The position numbers and the translations under genes were made by a program. DNA of 64,000 nucleotides from Doris montereyensis (Eukaryota > Mollusca > Gastropoda > Nudibranchia > Dorididae). Shown one piece after another: positions 1-53,200 of this stretch. Every line of letters begins with the position of its first letter. The stretch's first letter is position 1. The stretch covers positions 150,001 through 214,000 of the forward strand of contig JAXRKP010000546.1 in assembly GCA_037039925.1 (NCBI GenBank), given 5' to 3'. Below the pieces are notes generated by a model, which made no database searches, had not been told where the DNA came from, and saw only the letters and a program-made list of their open reading frames with translations.

Positions 1-136
1 GCTTACAGTTTAAAAAAAAGAGCTTCTTCATTTAATATCAGGTTTCAATATTATAATGGCTTATGTGGATCATGTTCTTCTTCTTCTTCTTCTTCTTCTT
101 CTTCTTCTTCTTCTTCTTCTTCTTCTTCTTCTTCTT

Positions 137-167
<31 letters not shown>

Positions 168-983
168 ATACTAACTGATGAATCCAATCCTAAAGTAGGC
201 TAAAGTATTAGTTTATTACTGTCTGTGCACTTGAGTTTGAATTTCAATACGATTTATTTTTGGGATTGTGACAAGTCTCAAATTGTCTCACTGTTTTTCT
301 TTTATTCCTTCTTTATTTATTTCTAGGATTTAATGAAGATTGTTGTTAGCTAAACTGCAAAGCCAAACTGCACAAGTAAGCGCTTTCATGTACCGCGAGT
401 AAACCTTTTTTTATAGTAAATCCTAGAAGTAAAGAAATAAAAGAAGAAAGGAAAAAAGAAAAACACTGGAATGATTTAGAAAGATCTTATCACAACCCCT
501 AAAGGCTAACCCCTCCTTACTTCCTTCCCAAACACTAGCAACCCCTCTTCCCCTCCACTAATGTCATGTATGAGCTGATGTGTTTTGACCTCTGCGGGAC
601 ATCGGTAATATGCTTCCATGTCCCTATTTTGAGGATCATATACCCATTTCCTTTAATAGAAGGTTCATTTTGCGGTATACAAAAAAATTTGCTTCGCATT
701 CTGGCGTTGTGGTACATTTAACATCAACCCCCCTTTCCCAAAAAATCTTGATCTTTGTGGGATAAAAGGAAAAGAAAGATCACTACATGATTTACTTGTG
801 CCAGTTGTAAGCAAATCTAATTAGTCTGTAAAAGTTTGACCACATACTTTTAACCAGAAGATAGAATACTTTACTGCAAATAGAGTCCATGGCTAAGGAG
901 AAAATGTTTGTTTCAGGTCACAGTTTTATAAAGAAAACTTTTTTATGTGATGAAAATTATTGTCTGATATTTTATCTCCTCAG
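1..983. other. Left end of window, presumed intron or 5' region of the HEATR4-like gene
   Basis: Apart from the TTC microsatellite I see no exon, start codon in the right frame, or promoter. Confidence 0.3.
78..165. repeat. (TTC)n microsatellite
   Basis: About 29 nearly perfect CTT/TTC triplets, a pyrimidine-only tract. Confidence 0.97.
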
Positions 984-39354
<38,371 letters not shown>

Positions 39355-41200
39355 ATCAAAGTAAAAGATATCCAAAAGCAAATAAATCATCTTTTTGTCC
39401 CAACTGGTAAACAAGCCTTCAATACAAGAAACAGAAGAAGTAAAAACATTTTGCTTAATTTAAAGACAAAAGTTTTGCATTGTGCTTTGTAGTACAGCAC
39501 GTGCTGAAAACGCTAGTTTCATGTTAAAAAAAGAAAGGAAAAAAAATGTTGTTACGAGAAAAGGGATCTTATTATTATATAATATGACGATGTGATGATT
39601 TGTATGTATTATGATGTTCTGAGTTTGTATACAAATTTTATCTCTCTGTTCATCTAATGTGGCAAGAATAAGGAGCTATACTAAAACACTAAATTTCCAT
39701 TTTGTGTTTGAAGAGTAGAAAGATTTTGAGGGAAAAAGAAATAATAAATCAATTTTGTATGACATTGTGAATATACAGCAATTTCAAACATTTGTTATTC
39801 AATTGTTTTTTGTACCTGTCATTATAATGTGACAGTAAATTTTCAGATAATTGACGGATAAAATGCATTTTCATAGACTTTTGTGTCTCATCGGGTGAAT
39901 TATTAAAACAGTCTAAGATTTATTTCATAGAGTTTTTTCAAAACATATTTCATGGAATGTTTTTGTATTCTAACTTTATGGAGCGGTGAGGTAGAAAAAG
40001 TCAGGGATTGAGTTGCCGTTAAAAGCGATGTGTATTCAATGTTTTTAAACATTGGTACAAATAAATGATTCAATGCCTTATGGAAACTTTTTGATAAGTG
40101 CTTTACTATTTAAATTTTGACATTTTTATTAACAAATTTGTGTACTGCTGAGTTAAATTGATATTTGTATTTTGTTCTTGTGAATTTAACTGTTTTAATC
40201 TGCTACATGATCAAATGGTTTTTTGAATATGAATTTTTTTATATGTGTCTTCACGTTTTTTGAATTCGTAGCGATTTTGTCTCAAATTTAACCTTTATAC
40301 TTACTGGTAAAGAATTTATTTTTTACTGCTGAGGTGAAAACAAAGACTTTTTGTTGCATGCCACTGTCTCGTTACTTTAAACTGTGATATTGTTGTAGCC
40401 AAGAACCATGACTCAAACCTTTGGGATTGAGGGCAATCTTGAGAACAATCTTGATGCATCTTTAGATGTTGAAACTTTGTTCAAAGTGACATTACAACCT
40501 CAATTTCATATGTTATTTATTTGTAAACTATTCAATGTAAAGTTTGGGCGCTGGTTTAGCAGAGAAAACTTTTGACTAAAGCAAAACGTTTCATGCTGCA
40601 TCATAAATTAATAGTCATCTTAAAGATTCAAAGATTTTTGCTTTCCTTGTTCGAGCATGATGCATTTTTAACCCAATCTTTTTATGAATTTACACCTTGT
40701 TTTTTGGTGTGTGGAGGGAGGAGGGTGAGGCAAGGGGGAGAGGTAGGTAATGGCTTTTAGGACGGAACAGGGCTCTGTTTTGAGTAAGGTAGTATTCAGT
40801 TCACGATTGTTCTGGGAAAAGAACAGACAAGGTAGACATTGGATGTCTTAGTCATTACTTTTTGTACAATACTTTTATGTAACCAATTACTAAATGGCAA
40901 TCAAAGAATAAGTAATATTTGAAGTGATCTATTTCTCCATCCATTCATCCATTTGCTTGTCTTTCTGTCTCCTTTCTATCTATCTATATATCTACTTTCC
41001 TATTCTCTCTTTTATAAGCTCTTTGGAAATGTTCATGTAAAATTCACTTTTTCTAGCCCAATGCTCTTCCATCATGTAAATTTTTCCCTTTGTAGACCCT
41101 ATACATTAATATTATGCATTTATACTCTTTCGGTATCTTAATGCATTCTGTGATAACAACGTTTCCATGGAATACCTCTGTGATAAGACAAATTGAAAGT
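39355..41200. other. 3' flank of the HEATR4-like gene
   Basis: Convergent intergenic DNA. AATAAA signals near its start; no further gene seen. Confidence 0.4.
39743..39748 (+). promoter_or_regulatory. Candidate polyadenylation signal of the HEATR4-like gene
   Basis: AATAAA about 390 bases past the stop. A second AATAAA lies at 40060-40065. Transcript ends cannot be placed from sequence alone. Confidence 0.35.
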
Positions 41201-41207
41201 ACATGAC

Positions 41208-41545
<338 letters not shown>

Positions 41546-41726
41546 TGTATTATTACTAGCTGAGACACCCACCTCTGGTAGGATAGGCTCTAAAGATCTA
41601 GATCTTAAGCCTAGTCTACACCAGAATTCTGCTTACGCTCTCAAAAGACTTAAACTCGCCTATCTGTTCCTTTTTTCTTAGTGGCCTTGAGACATCTATT
41701 TCCTTCTTCAAGGTTATTCGATTCTC

Positions 41727-41727
<1 letters not shown>

Positions 41728-41821
<94 letters not shown>

Positions 41822-41825
41822 TATT
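41728..41825. repeat. (TTA)n microsatellite 2
   Basis: About 31 pure triplets, 180 bases after the first tract. Confidence 0.97.
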
Positions 41826-42556
41826 TTACTGTTATTATTATTTCATTTTATAACTACATGTTTTTATTTATAATATGCTCAATTCTTTCTGCTCAACACC
41901 GGAATGATACAAGGAAATAATTGATGTCTCTCTTTCAAAAGAAATATAGAAGACTATTGCTCTGTGCAGAGAAAATAGTGAAAGATTGAAAGACTGAAAG
42001 ACTGAAAGACTGAAAGACTGACCCAGTTGACTGTGGTATTTTGTTTGCACAGCCAGATTTTAAACTTGGTTTTGTACTCGATGGACTCATGAAATGACAT
42101 TTTTTGTCTATAAGTTTGGGACAATATTGAAATAATATAAGCTTTGATGTTTTGTATCCTATTTTTTTCACTATGCCCCTTTACATCAATACGTTTGAAG
42201 CAAATAAATCATAAGAATGGCTTGCATGGTTTCACATGATCTTTAATTTTCTGTTTATGAAGATTGAAAGCTAGACACAAAAACATGAAAAACAGTTTCA
42301 GATAAAATACAATGCAAAGTCAATGAGATATTTGTTCTGCTTTTTGTATTTAAGTTTATCTTTTACTTGGCAAACAACAGCAACACATGTAAGCCCTTCC
42401 TTTCCAGAAATGTGTTTGACGGTACGATGTAGTAAGGTAGAATGCTATTACATCACTTAAACTAAATTTTTACATCATTCATCTGTCTGCTTCATGCAAT
42501 CTTGACATGGAAGATCTTTTAGCCAGCTGTCAGAAGGAACTACTTAATAAAAATGC
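41826..42556. other. 3' flank of the mucin-LU gene
   Basis: Contains a GAAAGACTGAAAGACTGA short repeat near 41985-42020. A possible minus-strand poly(A) variant ATTAAA lies at 42242-42247. No other feature. Confidence 0.35.
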
Positions 42557-42659
42557 TTAAAAAGGCACACAGGAAACAGATGAATGTTGATGAAGTAAGG
42601 AGGTTTGGCCGTTCAAACCCTCCATGTTACACTTGTGGGTTGCACAGCACCATTTTTCC
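42557..42659 (-). CDS. Mucin-LU gene, terminal exon: CCxxxxCN end of LU domain
   Basis: Acceptor TTGTTTCAG. One frame reads EKWCCATHKCNMEGLNGQTS and ends VSCVPF-TAA. CC followed four residues later by CN is the hallmark of the Ly6/uPAR C-terminus (family knowledge is CCxxDxCN or similar). No hydrophobic GPI-signal tail follows. Confidence 0.5.
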
Positions 42660-44167
42660 CTGAAACAATTTGGAAACTCTGTCTGAGTCAAATGTCATTG
42701 ATTAAAGGAAGAATTTGATTTAAGAGATTAGATAAAAACAACGATACTTAGAGAAAGCCAGATAGAAATAGAATACAAATAAATATACAATAAAAATGAA
42801 ATAAAATTATACACATGTGGAGTTGCATGTTAAATCAAACATTGAAGGAATACCTGCATCTTGTTGAATGTAAAGCATTTATAACGTCCTAATAGCTTAT
42901 CTGAGAATCAGGTTTAGAAATGGTATTTCCTTGTGTTCAGTACGGAATTTTTGGTAATTGACAGATAATATGTAATAAGAATGGCATCTGCCCGTGCCAT
43001 GAATTTGCATTCTATTTGCCGTTTTCAAAGAGGCTTTTGAACAAATGATTCTGCCTAATGTTGAAAAAGTGGCAGTAGTGGCCAAGTGGTTAGGCTGCCG
43101 GACTTGGTATCATGAGGCCCCAGGTTCAAATCCTGGTAAAGCAAGGACTGACATTATGTTCCTTGGTAAAGACGCTTAACACTCATTTTCTTCACTTGAC
43201 CCAGGTACAAATGGGTACAAGCACTAGTTTGAGAGTAAAAACCTGCATCAGACTAGCGTCCTGTTCAGGAGATGATTATCATCATCTGTTCTGCTTCACG
43301 CTGTAGAGACTGGGATAATTTCCGGCTCTATGGGTTGTAATGGCTTTGAGACCAGGCAACTTTATTGAAATTATTTTTTTGTTTATGTTGGAAAGGCCAG
43401 CAAGTGCTAAAAATGTTTATTGACTAAGTGATTGCAATGACAATCTCACTTGACGTTTTCGCCTCCGTTCTCCTGTGGTAGGGCATGTCACAGGCCTGCA
43501 TTGCACATGTGGCCTTCAAAATGTAAGTGTTGGGAAATAGACTAGCGACAGTTATCTGGTGGGATAGTGAGAGAAAACATTTCTGAATGGCAACACAAAG
43601 TTATTTTTTCTCCTTTGTACAAAAAATATATTACATGTACATGTATCATTAATAGATTAAAACAGGACTGGACAGATATTTTATGTGGCAGTAACAAGGG
43701 ATGTTGAAGGATGAGTAAAGAGAAGTATCAGTGCAAGCTGCAAGGCACAAAAATGTTCTATAAATAGATGGAAACAATGGGAAGACCATGGAGGAGGGCT
43801 ATTTATCTTACGTGACGTTAAAAGAAGCCAATTCCTGTTGTACCCCATGACATTATGTTATATAAATAGACAAACATGAGACAGTTACTTTGTATGACCG
43901 TGGAACAGAATTTGATTGGATGAACAAACAATGTATAATGTTGGTGCTAAATCACTCAGAAAAGTGATTGAATGTAAAAAAAAAAGGTAATTTGGCTATA
44001 AGATGGAAAGGAGGGGAGAGGACCAAAGGTAAATATGTCACTGTTTTGTCACATCCTACAGTTACAATCTTTAAATCTTAAAAAGAACACTACGATGGGA
44101 AAAATCTGTCGTTTTTTTTTGTCACAAAAAGTGATTATTTGTCAATGACAATAAAAATTTCAATAAA

Positions 44168-44236
<69 letters not shown>

Positions 44237-47200
44237 TAATCACAAGCAAGTTTCACTTATGGAGTACAATTATTCATTACGGTAACACTGTCATTTTTGA
44301 GAATTAAAAAACCCCACAGTGACAAACAAACCCTTCTCGAAAAAAAACCCACAGACAAAACAACGAGACATCACCAAACAATAACCCATCACGAAACTAT
44401 AACCCACAGAGAAAACAACGACCCATCACCAACAAAAACACACAGAGAAAACAATAACCCATCACCAAACTATAAACCACAGAGAAAACAACGACCCATC
44501 AACAAACTATAACCCACAGAGAAAACAATGACCCATCACCAAACTATAACCCACAGAGAAAACAACGACCCATCACTAAACAATAACCCATCACCAAGCT
44601 ATAACCCACAGAGAAAACAACGACCCATCACCTAACTATAACTCATCACCAAACTATAACCCACAGAGAAAACAACGACCCATCACCAAACTATAACCCA
44701 TCACCAAACTATAACCCACAGAGAAAACAACGACCCATCACCAAACTATAACCCATCACCAAACTATAACCCACAGAGAAAACAACGACCCATCACCAAA
44801 CTATAACCCACAGAGAAAACAATAACCCATCACCAAACTATAACCCACAGAAAAAACAACGACCCATCACCAGACTATAACCCATCACCAAACTATAACC
44901 CATCACCAAACTATAACCCACAGAGAAAACAACGAGACATCACCAAACTATAACCCACAGAGAAAACAACGACCCATCACCAAACTATAAACCACAGAGA
45001 AAACAACGACCCATCACCAAACAATAACCCATCACCAAACTATAACCCACAGAGAAAACAACGATCCATCACCAAAAATAACCCATCACCAAACTATAAC
45101 CCACAGAGAAAACAACGACCCATCACCAAACTAATAACCCATCACCAAACTATAACCCACAGAGAAAACAACGACCCATCACCTAACTATAACCCACAGA
45201 GAAAAAAATGACCCATCACCAAACAAAAACACACACAGAAAACAACGACCTATCACCAAACTATAACCCACAGAGAAAACAACGACCCATCACCAAACTA
45301 TAACCCACAGAGAAAACAATAACTCATCACCAAACAAAAACGCACAGAGAAAAAAATGACCAATCACCAAACTATAACCCACAGAGAAAACAACGACCCA
45401 TCACCAACCTATAAAACACACAGAAAACAATGACCCATCACCAAACAAAAAACACACAGAAAACAACAACCCATCACCAAGCAAAAACACACACAGAAAA
45501 AAATAACCCATCACCAAACAAAAACACACAGAGAAAACAACGATCCATCACCAAACAAAAACACACACAGAAAACAACGATCCATCACCAAACAAAAACA
45601 CACACAGAAAACAATGACCCATCACCAAACAAAAACACACACAGAAAACAATGACCCATCACCAAACAAAAACACACACAGAAAACAACGACCCATCACC
45701 AAACAAAAACACACACAGAAAACAATGACCCATCACCAAACAAAAAACACACACAGAAAAAACGACCCATCACCAAACAAAAACACACAGAGAAAACAAT
45801 GACCCATCACCAAACAAAAACACACAGAGAAAAAAATGACCCATCACCAAACAATAACCCAGAGAAAACAACGACCCATCACCAAACAATAACCCATAGA
45901 GAAAACAACAACCCATCACCAAACAATAACACACAGAGAAAACAATAACCCATCACCAAACAATAACCCACACAGAAAACGATGACCCATCACCAAACAA
46001 CAACCCATCACCAAACAATAGCCCATCACCAAACAATAACCCATCACCAAACAATAACCCATCACCAAACAATAACCAATCACCAAGCAATAACCAAACC
46101 CATCACCAAACAACAACCCATCACCAAACAATAACCAACACAGAAAACAATGACCCATCACCAAACAATAACCCATCACCAAACAATAACCCACAGAGAA
46201 AACAATGACCCATCACCAAACAATAACCCCTCACCAAACAATAACCCATCACCAAACAATAACCCATCACCAAACAACAACCCATCACCAAACAATAACC
46301 CACAAAGAAAACAATAACCCATCACCAAACAACAACTCATCACCAAACAAAAACCCACAGAGAAAACAATGACCCATCACCAAACAATGACCCATCACCA
46401 AACAATAACCCACAGAGAAAACAATGACCCATCACCGAACAATGACCCATCACCAAACAATAACCCACAGAGAAAACAATAACCCATCACCAAACAATAA
46501 CCCACAGAGAAAACAATAACCCATCACCAAACAATAACCCACAGAGAAAACAATGACCCGTCGCCAAACAATAACCCCCCCCCCAAAAAAAAAACAAAAA
46601 AAAACAACAAAACAACACAATACGCCACAAAACAGCATAACCCAAAAACAACACAACACGAAACAACACAACACAAAACAACACAAAACAGCACAACCCA
46701 AAAACAACACAAAACAACACAACACAAAACAACACAACACAAAACAACACAACGCAAAACAACACAAACCCAAAAACAACACAAAACAAAACAATACAAC
46801 ACAACACAACACAAAACAACACAACACAAAACAAAACAAAACAACACAACACAAAACAACACAACACAAAACAACACAAAACTAACAACACAAAACAAAA
46901 AACAACACAACACAAAAACAACATAAAACAACACAACACAAAACAACAAACACAAAACAACACAAAACAACACAACACAAAACAACACAAAACAACACAA
47001 CACAAAACAACACACAAACAAAACAACACAAAACAACACAACACAAAAACAACACAAACAAAACAACACAAAACAAAAACAACACAAAACAAAACAATAC
47101 AACACAACACAACACAAAACAACACAACACAAAAACAACACAAAACAACACAACACAAAACAACACAACACAAAACAACACAACACAAAAACAACACAAC

Positions 47201-50200
47201 ACAAACAACACAACACAAAAACAACAAAACAACACAACACAAAACAACACAACACAAAACAAACAAAAAAACAACACAACACAAAACAAAACAAAACAAC
47301 ACAACACAAAACAACACAAAACAACAACACAACACAACACAAAACACAAAACAAACAACAACAAAACAACACAATACAACACAAAACAACACAAAACAAC
47401 ACAAAACAACACACAAAACAACACAAAACAACACAAAACAAAAACAACACAAAACAAACAACACATAAACAACACAACACAAAACAACACAAAACAACAC
47501 AACAAAACAACACAAAACAACACAACACAAAACAACACAACACAAAACAACACAACACAAAAACAACACAACACAAAACAACACAACACAACACAAAACA
47601 ACACAACACAAAACAACACAAAACAACACAACGCAAAACAACACAACATAAAACAACACAAAACAACACAACACAACACCTAACAACACAACACCAAACA
47701 ACACAACGCAAAACAACACAACCAACAAAAACTAACAAAACAAAACAATACAACACAACACAACACAAAACAACACAACACAAAAACAACACAACACAAA
47801 ACAACACAACACAAAACAACACAACACAAAAACAACACAAAACAACACAACACAAAACAACACAAAACAACACAACACAAAACAACACAACACAAAACAA
47901 CACAACACAAAACAATACAAAACAACACAAAACAACACAAAACAACACAAAACAACACAACACAAAACAACACAACACAAAACAATACAACACAAAAACA
48001 AACCGGAGCCCTCAACAGTAACAGTAACCCTCTCCCCCCTCCTTCCCACCCCGACGAGACCAGCAACACAAACTTATTAACACAACGTTCTATAATGTTA
48101 ATGGACATTTCATGTTAAAATACATTGATGTAAGAACTGACTGTAATATTAAAAGAAAACACACTAACCGCCCACTCAAACCACTGAGAGACAGAGAAAA
48201 CAGTGACTATCAAGGCAAAGATATGCAAGTCAACATGAAACGCGAAAGTTATGCCAGGGAGAATGGAACACATCTTACCACACATGGGTAATGGATGTCT
48301 TTGATACACGTGTTGGCTGTTCCATTTTCTATTTCCTCTTCCAGACAGTTTTCAAAGTCACAAGTCACATTGTAGCACAGGGGCTGATTTAAAAAAAGAA
48401 ATTGGTAAGAAAAGCAGCAATTCTTTTTCAGCTGTGTTGTAGCACAGCGGCTGATAAATTCAATCGAAATGGGTAAAACAAGCAACAATTCTATTTCAGT
48501 GGTGACATTGGACATCAAGTTGTGTCTGTGACTGAGTATACCAGGGAGGTGTGTTAGGGGGTGGGGGGATTCTAAATTGCACGCAGCTAACCAAGGATTG
48601 ATGAAAGTTGCTCATGACCTACTTTTATTTATATTAATCTCAAGCATTTCTGGTTTAGTCTGTGCCATTAGACTTGAAGAACGAGACCGTGCTGTTTGTG
48701 TATGTGTAATAATAAGGCGCTACTATGGATAGAGGGTTGAACAACTAACCAAGGCCCACAGTGTCATCACATACACCATCGTGTCAACCTGACGACTTCA
48801 AATGACAAGCATCATCGTGTCAACCTGACGACTTCAACTAAGTGGATGAGATACTTTGTAGGCGGCATGGAAAACTTGTTTCGAAAACATTTATTATTGG
48901 TTTGAAAAGTCTGAAAAGATCAGCCGTGGGCTGCCTCGTGTACTAGCAATTTGATTGGGTAAAAATCTTGGGCCTCAAAATAGCCGCCAATCAGATTGTT
49001 TCAGCTCAAGGCAACATTGCCTTGCATAACGCCTGACACATGAACTTTACGCTGGTCTAGGAAATTCATCATCAATACTGATCAAATTACGCTCCGGAAA
49101 ATGGCAGAAAGAGACGACTTTTATATCTCATTATTATATGAAATTTTAAGTGTGTCAAATATTCTATCTATTATGTGTCTGTCTTTTTCAAAATGAATGG
49201 CTACGATTGCTTCCTTTATCTCATTATCTACATCGACATCATTGATAATTAAATCTTCGAACCCTGCTGTCATTTGTCATTGAAGATACAAACTGTATGT
49301 AATTGAGGAAAATGATTGTTTAAGAAGGTAGATCCTGTGAGTTAAGCGTTACTTAGGGAAAGGAAAACACAAAGCAAGTTAGCTCATTACATTAACATTT
49401 GCAGTTTGAAGGTTCTTATTAGTAACATTAACACAAAATAATTGATATCGACATCTAATTTAAGAAGAAATGGCGAAGAACGGTTAAGACGACTATGGTT
49501 AACACTTACGTATTTGAAATAAGGGTAGTCATCGAACCCAAACGTCTCATTTTGCGATGAATCTAAATTTAGATCAAGGTCTAGATCTATGTCATCAGAT
49601 GCCGTGGAGTTGTCTTCTAACGAAAACTCAGGGTTCCATTCAGCATCTTTCTCAGACGAGGAACCGGGGTTCATGGGCAGAGGAGAGGTGTCCTTTAAAT
49701 CTGGTGCTGGTGTCGAACTAAGTGGTGTTGATGTAAGTGATGTGGATGTAAGTGGTGTGGATGTAATTGGTGTGGATGTAATTGGTGTCGATGTAAGTGG
49801 TGTGGATGTAAGTGATGTGGATGATGGATGTAAGTGGTGTTGATGTAAGTGAAGTGATGTGTGGTGGATGATTGGTGTGGATGTAATTGGTGTCGATGTA
49901 AGTGGTGTAGTGGTGTGGATGTAAGTGATGTCGATGTAAGTGGTGTCGATGTAAGTGGTGTGGATGTAAGTGGTGTCGATGTCGAAGTGGTGTCGATGTA
50001 AGTGGTGTCGATGTAATTGGTGTCGATGTAAGTGGTGTGGATGTAATTGGTGTCGATGTAAGTGGTGTGGATGTAAGTGGTGTGGATGTAAGTGGTGTGG
50101 ATGTAAGTGGTGTGGATGTAAGTGGTGTGGATGTAATTGGTGTGGTGTCGATGTAATTGGTGTGGATGTAAGTGTGTGGATGTGGTGTCGATGTAAGTGG

Positions 50201-53200
50201 TGTCGATAAGTGGTGTGGATGTAAGTGGTGTGGATGTAAGTGGTGTCGATATAAGTGGTGTCGATGTAATTGTCGTGTGGTGTGGATGTGGTGTCGATGT
50301 AAGTGGTGTGGATGTAATGGTGTGGATGTGTGTCGATGTAATTGGTGTGGATGTAAGTGGTGTCGATGTAAGTGGTGTGGATGTGGATGTAAGTGGTGTC
50401 GATGTAAGTGGTGTGGATGTAAGTGGTGTCGATGTAAGTGGTGTGGATGTAAGTGGTGTCATTGGTGTGGATGGTGGTGTCGATGTAATTGGTGTGGATG
50501 TAAGTGGTGGAGTAAGTGGTGTCGATGTAAGTGGTGTCGATGTAATTGAGTGGTGTCGATGTAAGTGGTGTCGATGTAGTGGTGTCGATTGGTGTGGAGT
50601 GGTGTCGATGTAAGTGGTGTCGATGAGTGGTGTCGATAGTGGTGTCGATGTGAGTGGTGTCGATTGGTGTGGATGTAAGTGGTGTGGGTGTCGATGTAAG
50701 TGGTGTCGATGTAATGTAATTGGTGTGGATGTAAGTGGTGTCGATGTAAGTGGTGTGGATGTAAGTGGTGTCGATGTAATTGTTGTGGATGTAAGTGGTG
50801 TGGATGTAATTGTTGTGGATGTAAGTGGTGTCGATGTAATTGTTGTGGATGTAATTTGGTGTCGATGTAAGTGGTGTCGATGTAATTGGTGTCGATGTGA
50901 TTGGTGTGGATGTAAGTGGTGTCGATGTAATTAGTGTGGATGTAAGGGATGGCGATGTAAGTGGTGTCGATGTAAGTGGTGTCGATGTGAGTGGTGTCGA
51001 TGTAAGTGGTGTCGATGTAATTGGTGTCGATGTAAGTGGTGTCGATGTAAGTGGTGTCGATGTAATTGGTGTGGATGTAAGTGGTGTCGATGATTGGTGT
51101 GGATGTAAGTGGTGTCGATATAAGTGGTGTCGATGTAAGTGGTGTGGATGTAAGTGGTGTCGATGTAATTGGTGTGGATGTAAGTGGTGTCGATGTAATT
51201 GGTGTGGATGTAAGTGGTGTGGATGTAATTGGTGTGGATGTAATTGGTGTGGATGTAAGTGGTGTCGATGTAATTGGTGTGGATGTAAGTGGTGTGGATG
51301 TAATTGGTGGTGTCGATGTAAGTGGTGTGGATGTAATTGGTGTGGATGTAAGTGGTGTCGATGTAATTGGTGTGGATATAAGTGGTGTCGATGTAATTGG
51401 TGTCGATGTAATTGGTGTGGATGTAAGTGGTGTGGATGTAAGTGGTGTCGATGTAAGTGGTGTCGATATAAGTGGTGTCGATATAAGTGGTGTCGGAGTG
51501 GTGTCGATGTGGTGTCGATATAAGTGGTGTCGATGTAAGTGGTGTGGATGTAAGTGGTGGTGTGTGGATGTAAGTGGTGTGGATGTAAGTGGTGTCGATG
51601 TAAGTGGTGTGGATGTAAGTTGGTGTCGATGTAAGTCGGTATCGGTGGAAAATGGTGTGGATATAAGCGGAGTCGACATAAGCGGAGTCAATGTAAGCGG
51701 AGTCGATGTAAGCGGAGTCGATGTAAGTGGTGTCGATGTAAGTCCATTTGAAGGAATGAATGATGATGATGATGTGTACTTTGGTGTTTGTGTAGGATTA
51801 TCAAATGTGGATTCTTTGATTCGTTTCGTTTCAAAAGGCAGCTTTTGTGTGAAAGCAACAGTCGATAAGGGTGCAGATGGTGATCGTTCTGTTGTTCGAG
51901 TTAGTATCGAAAACGTTTTAGGTGTGGGCGTGAGCGAAGCCTTTTTAAAAACGATTTCTTGTGATGAGCTCTTCATATAGGAAGTAGTATCTTTTCGTAT
52001 GTGAGCCGTGGGCCTGAACGAGGGGGCGACAATAGTACTTGCTTTCCACGAGGCTTCAGAGGTGAGTTTGAATTTACCTGAGGTAGTGTTCGGCGGCAAT
52101 GTTGATTTCACGGATAAGCCAGCGTTTGTGGAAGTAGAAGGAGACCATGTGAGGGTTTTCGAAAACAGATTTTCCAACGCACCGGAGGAAAACAAAGTTG
52201 TAGGTGTGAGCATAACAGTGGAACCTCTAGTTGAGGACTGTTGAAGCGAATTTAATTCTTCTGAAGCAGCGGAAGAAGACAAATGTGGAGGAGTAGACAC
52301 AACGCTGGAAAATATGATAGTTGATTGGTCTCCAGAAAGTGAACTTGATATCTCTGAAGCAGTGGAAGAAGGTAAAACTTTAAGAGTTGAAACAATAGTG
52401 GACCGTTTGGTCGTTGACTGGTTTCCAGAAATGGAATTTGGTTTTTCTTCAGAGAACGTCAAAGGTGTACGTGTGGATGTATCACTGAAAGCTTTGATGG
52501 TTGATAGGTCTTCAGAGAGGGAATTTGATTTTTCAAAGGGAGTGGATGAAGGCAAATATGTAGTTGTAGATAGAATTTTGGATGCTTTGGTTGTTGATTG
52601 GTCTCCAGGAAGTGAATTTGATTTTTCCAAAGCAGCGGAAGAAGGTAGATATGTAAGTGTAGACACACCACTCGAAACCTTGATCATTGGTTGGTCTTCA
52701 GAAAGTGAATTTGATTTTTCAAAGGCAGTGGGAGAAGTCAAAGGTGTATGTGTAGAAACATTATTAGAAACCTTGATCGTTGAGTGATTTCCAGAAAGTG
52801 AATTTGATATTTCTGAATCAGCGGAAGAAGGTTGGATTAATAGTGGATTTGACTGGTTTCAGAAAGTGAATTTGATATTTCTGAATCAGCGGAAGAAGGT
52901 AATAGAGGAATAGTGGTCATTGTGGTCGTTGACTGGTTTCCAGAAAGTGAATCTGATTTTTCTGCAGTTGTGGAAGACGTTAAAGGTGTGCGAGGAGAAA
53001 CACCACTGGAAACCTTTATCGTTAATTGGTTTCCAGAATGTGAATTGGATTTTTCAAAGGCAATGGAAGAAGAAAATGGTGTAGTAGATACAATTCTGGA
53101 TGTCGTGGTTGTTGATTTGTCTCCAGGGAGTGAATTTGATTTTTCCAATGTGGTGGGAAAAGATACAGATGTAGGCATAGACGTACCAATCGACACCCTA

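Noticed and set aside
43080..43145. tRNA-Leu/Ser gene
   Set aside because: A and B boxes are present, but the sequence continues into a body shared with other dispersed copies; it is a SINE head.
46487..47993. Minus-strand Val/Leu/Cys ORFs up to 489 codons
   Set aside because: Products of the AACAC/AAAAC pentamer array, which lacks stops on the minus strand.
46565..47998. Telomere or interstitial telomeric repeat
   Set aside because: Units are AACAC/AAAAC, not the metazoan TTAGGG/CCCTAA.
49970..51980. Plus-strand VSGVDVIGVD and CKWCGCKWC ORFs
   Set aside because: Antisense to the TSTPL coding repeats; the minus strand has the splice sites and PTS composition continuing through other blocks.
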